This document shows positions 31,503-41,500 of a DNA stretch of 64,000 nt, piece after piece (within the stretch, counting starts at the first letter, position 1; each line of letters opens with the position of its first letter). The translations under genes and the position numbers were made by a program. The notes under the pieces were generated by a model, which saw only the letters and a list, made by a program, of their open reading frames with translations, was not told the DNA's origin and ran no database searches. The stretch is from Candidatus Undinarchaeales archaeon. Lineage in GTDB: Archaea; SpSt-1190; JASMDC01. The DNA lies in the NCBI GenBank assembly GCA_030753015.1, contig JASMDC010000001.1, positions 62,001-126,000 on the forward strand, written 5' to 3'.

Positions 31503-34500
31503 CCATGACCCGCGCGACCCTCTTCGTGGTCCTGCTCCTTCTTACGGTAGGGCAGGCAGCGACCGTGACCATCGAGTCGGCGGATGCCTTCGCGCTCCCC
31601 TCGGCGACCGCACTCTTCATCAACGCCTCGCTCGAGGGCTTCCTCGCGTTCACTCCGTCCCTCACACGTCTGAGCTGTGGCGGCTCGCAGGTGCGGACCG
31701 TCTTCTTCCTCACGCCGCCGGTGGCCGGGATACCGAGCCGGCTCAAGGCCGCGGCAGTCATCCCGGGGACACCGCCGGGCCAGCTGGCGTGCCACCTGAC
31801 CGTGGGCTCGCCGGGCCTCCAGGGATCGGTCGATATCGATGCGGTCGTCTCTGCTCCGGGAGGGGGATTGAGCCTCACTCCCATCCTCCTATTCGACAAC
31901 ACCACCGGTTCCGCAAAGCTTACTCCCGGCACGTCCGCCCCCGATGTGTACACCGGTCTGTACAAAGAAGGGGAGACTGCACCGTTCAAGGGGCTCTTCG
32001 ACTACACATACCATTGTGGGAAGCTCGGTGTCGCCGCCATACCGTGCAATGAGGAGATCGCGTGGTCAGCGGTGAGCCGGGAGGACGCCAAGGGACTGGA
32101 GGCTGTCGTGCTCGCGCGCTCTGGAACTGCTGTTGGGTACGCCCGGGCACGGATGCTCTATCGGGGGATCATCGTATCCCTCAACGCCGAGCTCATGTCA
32201 CGGTCCCTGGTAGCTGACACCGAGCGCATGGTGGAGGAGGTGACCTACGAGGACAGGGTGTATGGTAGGCGCCAGCTCAACCTGACCATCCTTCCCTACA
32301 TGGACGACACACTCACTCTGGTGACTGAGCTGCCTTCGGGGACACGAACGGACAGCGTCACCGTACACACAGGCCGGCCCCTCATCATCGGCACCGTGAT
32401 CGAGACCGACCAGCCGGGCGACGTCCACTACTCCATAGAGTCGACCACCTATCGGTACGTGTGGAACGCCACACTCACCTATACCGCGGGTAGGTCCTTT
32501 GAGGTCGAGGCACCGGACCCGGTGACCATCTACCCGGGAGAGCGAACAGGGCTCAGGTTCAATGTCAAGAACCTACGGTCCGTCCCGGGACTGCGCGTAT
32601 GCGCCGAAGCGGACGGGTTCAACGCGACTGTGTCGGGTGCGACATGCCATGGATGGGACCTCGCGCCGGGGAAGGACATGGAGGTCGAGGTGGTCGTCGG
32701 GTACGACCGGGGTCCAGGTGGGAACGTCACGGTCTCCTTTCAGCCCCCCGAGTCACCCGAGGGTGCCGTCTCCATCGCTCTCGATATAAATCCTGGTGAC
32801 TTCCGGGATTATGAAGGTACGATCGGCTGCGAATGGCTACTGGGGCGTGTGCGATGCCTGTTCGATATAGCACCCTCGGGCACGCTCGAGGACCGATTCT
32901 ACTACACGATCGCACCTGCTGCAATGAGCTCAGAGCCCATGTTCATGTCCAAGACGCTCAGCGGGCCTGCAGACAAGGATTTACTGCTCTACGATATCGC
33001 AGCCGACGACCGCGAGCTGGCACAGGACGTGGACCTGCTCCACTTCTACGTATCCCTGGCAAAGACGGAGCCCCTCTTCACAGAGACCCCGGAGTTCACC
33101 GACGTGCTCGCTCTCGCGGACAGTGTGCGGGGCGACATCGACCGGTACAATATCGATCCCGCCGTCAAGGAGCCCGTCTACCAGGCGCTCGCCAGAGCGG
33201 TCGCGCGGGAGACACCCCTGACCGATGTTCTCGAGCCGTTGACCAGCTTCCGCAAGGAGATGCTCAACGCTTCGGTCACGATGCTCGCAAAGCGCCTGGA
33301 CGTGTCCGTCAAGGTCGTGATGTGCAACCGTCCCTATAAACGGGCCGGCGCGGCGATCGTGCGCTGCATCGCCAACGAGACGATCCTGGACGCCCGTGCA
33401 TCGGTCGATTTCACGGTGACGGCGCCAGCGTCCGTCTTTGCCCGCCAGGGTAGAGAGATCGATATCCCGGTCACTGTGATCAGCTCGCTCGCCAATCCCG
33501 CACCATTCGTCGTGCGCCTCTCCTCTGCCTCCCGTGAAGCCATGGAGAAGGAAGGGACGGTGGACGGGTCCCGGACCTTCACATTCAAGGTGACCGAGAG
33601 TGAGCTCGGGGACGTCCAGTTCCATGCCTCCGCCTTCCCGTCGGGACAGGACGGAGTGGGTCGGACGACGACCGTGCTCCTACACGTCTCGGACGAGCGT
33701 TACATCGCGCTTGAGACGATCGAGGAGATAGGGTGCACCATCCGTTCTGGTTCTTGCGAAGTTCAGGTCCCGGTCACCAACCGGGGCACAGATGAACAGC
33801 AGGTGAACATGGACATCGCACCGGGAAGCGGGGCCGAGCTTGCAGCGGTCCCTCCCGAAGTGCTCGAAGTGGGGGAGACGATGAACCTCACCGCATCGAT
33901 CTCGGGTTTCAACAAGACCGGGGAACAAACGTGCGTGCTCCTTGTTGTACCGGTGGGCAACGAATCCCTCGCTAACCGCGTCACCGTGCGCGCCCGCCCG
34001 GTGCGGTCAGAGGTGGACGTGCTCATGCCCGAGGAAGTGAGCGATGGTGCCTACATCACGATCCGCAACAAAGGTGAAGCTCGTGAGGATATCGAGATAC
34101 TTGTACCGGACGAGGCCTATTCGTGCGTCTACCTAAGCAAGGATGGCGAGTTCACCATGGAGCCCAACCGTGACGAGCGCGTGAAGCTCGCACCGGGCGA
34201 GTCCTGTCTGTCCGATACCATCAAGCTTACCGTGATGGTGAGCGGTCAGGCCCGTAACTTCACGGTGAAGGTACCGGGCGTAGCAATCCGTCCGCCGGAG
34301 GACGATGATGATGGTAACGATACGAATGATAGCGATGAGGAAGGGGGCACATGGGTTCCACAGCCACCACCTTCTACAGAGGATGAAGGTAGCAGCAGCC
34401 TGAGCTATCTCATCATCTTCTTGCTACTGGTGGCAGGGGGTGCCGGTTACCTCAAGCTCCATCAGGCCAAGGCCACCGCTACGACCAGCCTCACACCGGC

Positions 34501-34609
34501 TCCCGGTGGCAAGGCCGAGACGGCAACGGCCGCGCGGGCGGCAGGGCCAAAGTCCTACTACACCAAGGCCTATAGGACGTACTACACGTACCGGCCCCCT
34601 CCGCTCTAG
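31499..34609 (+). CDS. Large secreted membrane-anchored protein (about 1036 aa)
   Basis: A surface protein with an N-terminal signal (TLFVVLLLLTVGQAATV), many beta-rich segments with N-glycosylation-type NxS/T sites, and CARDB/NEW3-like domains (for example VTNRGTDEQQVNMDIAPGSG, about residues 760-780). The C-terminus has an acidic stalk (DDDDGNDTNDSDEEGG), one membrane span (LSYLIIFLLLVAGGAGYL) and a short cytosolic tail rich in Tyr (YRTYYTYRPPP). GTG at 31499 overlaps the rfcS stop; an ATG at 31505 is equally likely. No enzyme motif was found. It may form part of the cell envelope or bind external material. Confidence 0.75.
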   Translation: MTMTRATLFVVLLLLTVGQAATVTIESADAFALPSATALFINASLEGFLAFTPSLTRLSCGGSQVRTVFFLTPPVAGIPSRLKAAAVIPGTPPGQLACHLTVGSPGLQGSVDIDAVVSAPGGGLSLTPILLFDNTTGSAKLTPGTSAPDVYTGLYKEGETAPFKGLFDYTYHCGKLGVAAIPCNEEIAWSAVSREDAKGLEAVVLARSGTAVGYARARMLYRGIIVSLNAELMSRSLVADTERMVEEVTYEDRVYGRRQLNLTILPYMDDTLTLVTELPSGTRTDSVTVHTGRPLIIGTVIETDQPGDVHYSIESTTYRYVWNATLTYTAGRSFEVEAPDPVTIYPGERTGLRFNVKNLRSVPGLRVCAEADGFNATVSGATCHGWDLAPGKDMEVEVVVGYDRGPGGNVTVSFQPPESPEGAVSIALDINPGDFRDYEGTIGCEWLLGRVRCLFDIAPSGTLEDRFYYTIAPAAMSSEPMFMSKTLSGPADKDLLLYDIAADDRELAQDVDLLHFYVSLAKTEPLFTETPEFTDVLALADSVRGDIDRYNIDPAVKEPVYQALARAVARETPLTDVLEPLTSFRKEMLNASVTMLAKRLDVSVKVVMCNRPYKRAGAAIVRCIANETILDARASVDFTVTAPASVFARQGREIDIPVTVISSLANPAPFVVRLSSASREAMEKEGTVDGSRTFTFKVTESELGDVQFHASAFPSGQDGVGRTTTVLLHVSDERYIALETIEEIGCTIRSGSCEVQVPVTNRGTDEQQVNMDIAPGSGAELAAVPPEVLEVGETMNLTASISGFNKTGEQTCVLLVVPVGNESLANRVTVRARPVRSEVDVLMPEEVSDGAYITIRNKGEAREDIEILVPDEAYSCVYLSKDGEFTMEPNRDERVKLAPGESCLSDTIKLTVMVSGQARNFTVKVPGVAIRPPEDDDDGNDTNDSDEEGGTWVPQPPPSTEDEGSSSLSYLIIFLLLVAGGAGYLKLHQAKATATTSLTPAPGGKAETATAARAAGPKSYYTKAYRTYYTYRPPPL

Positions 34610-34613
34610 CGTA

Positions 34614-35480
34614 TCAGAGGCACTTCACGACCAGGCACCCTCTCGGCACTCCTAGTGCTCTCGCGACCGGAGCGCATTTAGCCTTGAGGAGGTAGACTAG
34701 CCGCCCCTCCACCCTTTCATGGAACTCGCTCATGGTCTCGAAGTTACCCATGCCCTTGGCCACGATGACGTCGGCCTCGTCCAGCGCCTCGATGAAGGCA
34801 GGGTCGGCCTCGTCCAGGTTGACGCCCACCGAGTCGCCGTCGGACACCACTTCGGGGAATCCCATGGCGCGGGCTTCAGCTACGGTCACGTCGTTGAGGA
34901 TGGGGACGCCCTTGGCGACGGTCGTCACGCGTATTCCCGCTTCCACTAGGCGCTTGGCCAGGAGCAGATCGAACACACACTCACCGTGGTTGTCCAGGAT
35001 CAGCAGCACCCACTGGGCCTCATCGAGCCTCTCGAACAGCTCGTCCGTGTCGTCCACACCGAAGGGGGTCGTGAGGAGCTCTCGAAAACCCCCGGCAAAG
35101 TCGTTGACATCGAAGGCGTAATCGGCGACACCGAAGTCCATGGCATTGCCGGCGCACAACACGCGCACCAGAGCTCGCCGCTCGTCCTCGGACCTGCCAA
35201 TGAATGAACGTGCCTCGGGGAGGAGCGTTTCTGCCACCTCGTCCGAGCGTGCCTTCAGTTCTCGGAACGGGTCGGGACAACCAGAGAGCCGGACCACGGT
35301 GCGGAACCGGTGAGTGCCCACTTCGGCGGCCACCTTACTGCCGACCTGGGCATTGTCCCGGGCCCAATGACCGAACTCCTCCTGGCACCTGCGATGGACA
35401 TCCTCATCGTCCGAGGCCAAGCGCGCCTCAAACACAGCCCGGTCCATGAGACAGGGGATGCACTCATCGGCCAGCTTCAT
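34614..35480 (-). CDS. DUF89/ARMT1-like damage-control phosphatase
   Basis: A 288-aa metal-dependent phosphatase of the DUF89 family, whose members remove phosphate from damaged or excess sugar phosphates and phosphopantetheine. Family motifs: ECIPCLMD at the N-terminus, AGNAMDFGVADYAFD (about 109-123), LILDNHGECVFDLLL (about 155-169), with DN and E as metal and phosphate ligands, and AKGMGNFE near residue 240. The ECIPC Cys motif is typical of the archaeal and bacterial subfamily. It is convergent with the surface-protein gene and 45 bp downstream of the end of the giant Cys-rich gene. Confidence 0.88.
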   Translation of the reverse strand: MKLADECIPCLMDRAVFEARLASDDEDVHRRCQEEFGHWARDNAQVGSKVAAEVGTHRFRTVVRLSGCPDPFRELKARSDEVAETLLPEARSFIGRSEDERRALVRVLCAGNAMDFGVADYAFDVNDFAGGFRELLTTPFGVDDTDELFERLDEAQWVLLILDNHGECVFDLLLAKRLVEAGIRVTTVAKGVPILNDVTVAEARAMGFPEVVSDGDSVGVNLDEADPAFIEALDEADVIVAKGMGNFETMSEFHERVEGRLVYLLKAKCAPVARALGVPRGCLVVKCL

Positions 35481-35525
35481 GCGGCCGGGTGAACGAACCG
35501 CAGGTTAAATGGATTACGGTAGCGA

Positions 35526-38500
35526 TCAACCGGCCGACGGTTGGCCAGTTACCGGAGTCTGTGCCGTCCCATTCTGCTGTGCCTGACCTGTACCGGCCTG
35601 AGGTGTTCGGGCAACGTTCGATTGGGAACCATATGAACCGTAGTACCGATTGGCATAGTAGGAAGAGCGCATGGCCTTAGTGATCTCCACGACAAGGTCG
35701 GACAGCAGCCCTGTCCCCATGGCGGGTTCCTCAGCCCTGGCCACGAGATTCATGTTCCACCCGGTGGTGGCCTGGTACACGGACACTTCCAGTGAGACCC
35801 GCTTCTTGGAGAACTTGCCCCGACCGGCCCATATGGCCTTCCCGCTGAACATGCTCGATGCTTCACGGACGACATAGAGTGGAGTGGTCCTCGCCTCGAT
35901 TGCAGCCCAGGCCACCCGCCAGTCCGAACCCAGGTTCACCGCGTGTGAGAACGACTTGTACTTCCCGAACACGCTATCGTACTTATCGGGTTCCACCTCA
36001 TAGCCCTCCAGAACGGGGCAGACCGAGGACACCTTCACCGGCTTGACGTTCTGGGATTTCATCCTGCCCCGGTCGTCCTTGTAGGTCACGACCCCGGAGA
36101 TCTCACCCGACACGCACCGGAGCGGGTACATCTTGAAGATGGCCGACTGGAGGTCCCCGCTCTCAAGGTCGCCGAGCATGTAGACGTTGGACTCGGGCTC
36201 GAGGTATGCCAGGGCCGCAGGTGAGGTCAGTTCGACCTTAACGTCCCGGAGCGGGAACGTGGAGCCGTTCTCCACCTTGACGAATATCTTGAGGAGGGCC
36301 CCTTCCCGGTCCATGCCCCGTTTCACTACGACCCTCTCTTCGCCCAATGTCTTTCGCTTCACCACGAGGAAGAGACCAATGAACAGCGAAGCTCCGATAA
36401 TGACGAGCTCGACATGGTCCTTGATCTCCTCGACGAACTTGATCCAGTCGATGTGGTCGATGCAGGACCTTGAGATGCTGGTGATGCAGGTCTGGAGGCA
36501 GGGGATGGTCCCCAAGCTACAGATATGGGTCGTTGATAGTTCCAGGGCCAGGGTATTACCTCGTTCCATGGCAACCGCGTCCTCGCCTCCAAGGGAACGG
36601 GAGATGTGAGTGAGGTTCTCCACAAGGACCGTGCGCTCGTCGAAGTCCATCTTGTCCAGCTTGCGATGGTTCACGAGGGTGCTGTAGAGCTCCTTGAGCA
36701 TGGTGCGTGTCTCATCTTCCGACGTAGCAATCGAACTGAGGAGGAGCTTGTCGATGTTCTCTGCGCTCACACGCCGACATACCTCGAACTTCTGGGCGAA
36801 TTCGCACCGGTCGCAGAACACCGCCTCTCCCTGGAAGCAGCCACGTGTCTTCTCGTCGTACCCATAGCATCGTATCTCCTGGGTACGGCAGCAGTCCTCG
36901 ATGCACCGTCGCTGTGGAGCATCCTCGTACCGCTCGCAGAAACCGTCGCCGCACTCGGGGCATCGGGTTATCCCCATGAGGAACCGATCCTCGCAGCACA
37001 CGCCCTTCTGCATGATGCAGGAGCCCGCGCAGAGCACACCACCCCGTTCCACCTCACATGTAACTTGTGAGCAACTTGCCATGCCCTGGGACCAGGTGTT
37101 GTTGCAGCATGCGCCCAGCTGGGGGGGGAAGCACTGACCGCCGCAGCAGATCTCACCCTCACCGCACTCGCCATCGTCGCCGCAAGAACGGCAGACGTTA
37201 TCATCGCACATGGGCAGGGTCCGTGTGCAGTTGGCCGAATTGCAGCACTGGCCTTGCTCGATCCACGAGTTGTCGCAGCATACCCCCTGGCCGAGCCAGC
37301 ACTGGTCGCCGCAGAAGGAGAACCTGCCCTTGCATACCTTGGAGCATTGATGGTTGTCGCACAGGAACGTACCACAGTCGTTGTCATTGCAGCAGTCGGA
37401 ACCCTCGATCCACGTATCGTCACAGCAGTTGCCCTCTGCGGTGTACCACTTCTCGTCGCAGCACGTGCCCTCTCCCTCCTCGCACCGTCTCCCGCAGGGG
37501 GTGAATCCTTCCTGGCACTCGATGGCCGAGCATCTGTGGCCGCTCACGAAGCAGGTCGTACCCTCGGTACAGTCCACGTCACCGCAGCATACGTCGTCAC
37601 CGGTGTACCAGGAGTCATCGCAGCACAGCCCCTGCCCACCGTAGCATTTACCTCCGCAGCACTCGCTATCGGGTCCGCACTCGATGGACGCCGTGCAGGA
37701 ACGGCAGATGGAGATGTCACCATCACAGACAGGACGGTCGTGCGGGCAGTCCTGGTCGCCGCAGCATGCGCCGCTCTTGATCCAGGTCGAGTTGCAGCAC
37801 ACCCCGTCGCCCATGAAGCAATTCCCGCCGCATCCCTTGAACCCGAAGCGGCATGTTCGCGAGCAGGTGAAGTCCTCTTGGCAGGTATAGTTACCGATGC
37901 ACTCAGCGTCCGAGCAGCAGTTCCCCCCGGCAGTGAACGCGCCAGCGCAGCAAACACCGGAGGTCGAGTTCCAGCGCTCCAGGATGTCGTCACCGCAGCA
38001 TTGCTCATCGACCCATCGAGCGTTGATGCCTCCCTTGCACTGGCAGGAGAACGGATCCCCATCACCCTCCGGATTGGCGCACGCAGAGCACCATACCTTG
38101 CTGCCCTGGGTGCACGTGGTACCGTCGCAGAAGGTGGTGCAGTTCCCGAACAGACAGGCCTCGCACTCCTCGCACAGGTCCCGCTGTACGAGCCCCTTGA
38201 GGCAGCGAGCAGTGGCACCGCACCAATTGTCCTTCTCCTTATCGTCCCCACAGCATCGCCCGTCGATCCACTCGCCCCCGTCGCATTCACAGCTGCGGGC
38301 ATCGTTGTCCCCGTCCTTGCTGCATAGGCTGCACCAGGCATCGCCCCGACAGTTGGTTGCTTCACATTCGAGGGAGTACAGGCACATCTTCGATGGGCAC
38401 TCGTCGGAGGTGCACACGCACTGGCTGTTCGTGCAGACGTCATAGGGTGATTTGGTGCAGCTATCGCTAGTGAGACAGGGCTCGTCGCTGACGCCCCACC

Positions 38501-41500
38501 GGCCGTCGAGACAGAGTCCACCGACACCGGTCCAATCCTCGCCCTTATCGTCACCACAGCACATCTCCTTCTGGTCGGCGGTCGAGATGTGCCAGCTCCC
38601 TATCTTGCATGAGCACGAGTCCTCGTTGGCGTCCCCGTCGGAGCTGGAGCATGCAGTGCACCAGTCGTCCGTATCTATGGCACAGGCATTGCCGGTGCAC
38701 ACCCGGTCGTAGGAGCAGCGGTTTGCCGTGCAGCTCTCCGATGTGCACGACGCGTACGGGCGCTCGAGACAGTCGCTCACGAGGCAGCAGTTCCCACCGT
38801 CGGCCCAGGTGTTGTTGCAGCAGACACCCGTACCAACCTGGAACTCGCCACCGCAGCAAACGCCCTCTGTGCTGTTCCAGTACTCGGTGGCGCCGTCATC
38901 ACCGCAGCATTGTCCGTCCGCCCACGTGGCCTTTGTCAGGCAGTTCGAGCAGAAGTGCTGGTCATCGTCCGGGTCGGTGACCGCGGCCCATGCACCTGCG
39001 CTGCAGTATCCTCCAGCACCGCACCACTCCTCGTCGGGATCATCCCCGCAGCACGCAGCGGTCCGATCCGCAGTCGAGAACTGCCAGGTCCCGCTCTTGC
39101 ACGTCCGGCAGTACTCTGCGTCCAAGTCGGCGTTCCCATCCTTGACGGCGATCCAGCTATCGGTCTGACAGTACCCGGTCACCCCGCACCAGGCCTCATC
39201 GGGGTCATCCCCGCAACAGCGGTTCTCCCGCCACGCGAAGGATGAGCATACCTCGCAAAAGCGTGCGTTGTTGTCGGGATCGCTCCCTGCGACCATAGTC
39301 CAGGCACCTGCATGGCAATAACCGGTGAGACCGCACCATTCCTCGTCAGGATCGTCACCGCAGCACTGGTTCTCCCTCCATTCCTCTTTCGCGCACATCA
39401 CGCACGAGTAATAGTTGGTGTCCCCGTTCGAGGAAGCGCACACGGAGCATTCCATATCGGAGCAGCTTTCGCCGGTGGAACCGAGCACGTCGATCTCGCA
39501 CTGCGAGTAATCGCATGTGGACCATCCTCCTTCCTCGCAATCCGTGAATCCGCTGAAGTGGCACTTGAGCGCCTGGGCATCGATGTAGTTATCACAAAGG
39601 GGGTGGCTTGAGCTGGATTCCTTGTACTCGCAGGGGCGGGTCCAACCACCTACGGCGCACCCGGTGAGACCGCTGAAGTAGCAATTGTTATCGACGGCCT
39701 TTGGCAGACAGGGGGGTTTTGTCGGATCCGAGCTCGCGAAGGCACAGGAGGCCCAGCCGTCCTTGGTGCAGGAGGTTGAGCCGTCGAACTGGCAGGTACC
39801 CCCGACGGCGAGGGGCGGGCATGAGGATTTGTCACCGGTCTCCTGGGCGTACTTACATGCGGACCATCCGTCGTTCGTGCACAAGGTACCGCCACCGAAG
39901 TAGCATAAGCCGGCCTCCTCATAGTGACCGCAGGCCGGTCTTTCGGTGTCTTCGTTATAGTCACATGTGGACCATCCGGAGCTTGAGCATGACGTGGTGC
40001 CCCGGTAGTTACAGGTCCGGCCCGAGGAGTAGTGGGGGCAAGCTGGCTTCGATGTGTCGATGGTGTACTTGCAGTCCGACCAACCGTCCGTTATGCATGT
40101 AGCAGTGCCACTGTGACGGCAGTTCGTGCCAGATGCCTCGGATTCGCAGGCAGGTCTGCTCGCATCCTGCTTGTTGAAGGTGCAAGCAGCCCAACCGGAT
40201 GCGGTGCATTGGGTCGAGCCATCGAACTGACATACGTCCACCTGGGCCACGGGGCCACAGTCAGGCTTGTTAGGTTCTTGGGATGTAAATGTGCAGCTAC
40301 CCCAGCCCGATTCAGTGCATGCGGGCGAGCCCCCGAACTTACAGGTGTTCCCGTCCTCATCGGGCGGGCATGCTGGTCGCTGGTGGTCGGAGCTCGTATA
40401 TGTGCACTCGGACCACCCATCGGCCCCGCACTGTGGCGTCCCGCCATAATAGCAGATGTTACCGTCCGTGTACGGAGCGCACGCGGACCGCTGGGTATCG
40501 CTCGATGTGTATGCGCAGGCGCCCCAGCCCGATCCCGTGCACGAGGGTGCACCACCAAACTTGCATGTGTTGCCCTCGGGCTTGGGCGGGCATGCTGGTC
40601 GCTGGGAGTCGGACCCGCTGAAACTGCATTCTGTCCATCCACCGCTCCCGCACGAGGAGCTGCCCTGGTAGTAACAGTAGGTGCCCTCCGTTCGAGGAGA
40701 GCAGTCAGGGGGGTTCGTGTCGGAGTAGTCGAAGGCACACGCCTCCCATCCGCCGATCCCGCATGTAGCGTGCCCGCTGTATCGGCACGTGTTGTCCAAG
40801 GGAGAGGGATTGCATGTAGGCTTGTTCGTGTCGGTCAGCGAGTAGGTACAGCTCGACCACCCGGATGTCGTGCACTGTGCGTTTCCGCCATAGCTACAGG
40901 TGTTCCCCTCGTCCTTTGGCCCGCAGTCGGGTTTGCCGGCATCCTGGTGCGCGAACTCGCAGCCAGACCATCCCGTGGTGGAGCATGAGGTGGATCCCGC
41001 ATAGCTACATGTGTTCCCGACCGCCTTGGGGTCACAGTTCGGTGGATTACGGTCCGTGTTGTCCGAGCAGGACGTCCATCCTGAGGTGCCGCACTCACTT
41101 ATACCGCCGTAATGGCAAGCGTCCCCGTCAGCGGTGGGGGTGCAGGTGGGGCGTGAAGCGTCCGATGCCGAGAATGTGCAGCTTCCCCATCCGCTCGTGG
41201 TACAATCCGTGGTGCCCTGGTACTGGCAGGTGTCACCCACGGGCTTTGGACCGCACGCTGGCTTGACGCTGTCCTGAAGGCTGAAGAGACAACCGGTCCA
41301 GCCCGATTCGCTGCAGGAGGTGCTGCCCGAGTATCGGCAGGTGTCCCCCACGGGATCGGGACCGCACAAAGGTTTGTTGGTGTCTTGGTACGTATGGGTG
41401 CACTCGCTCCACCCGCTGGAACCGCACCGCGTGTATCTCCCGTAATAACATGTGTCGCCCGAGGCGATGGGATTGCAGACCGGTTTTATTAAATCGGAGG

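Noticed and set aside
37254-38327. Open frame of 357 codons on the plus strand
   Set aside because: Antisense of the giant Cys-rich gene in a GC-rich region; no independent support.
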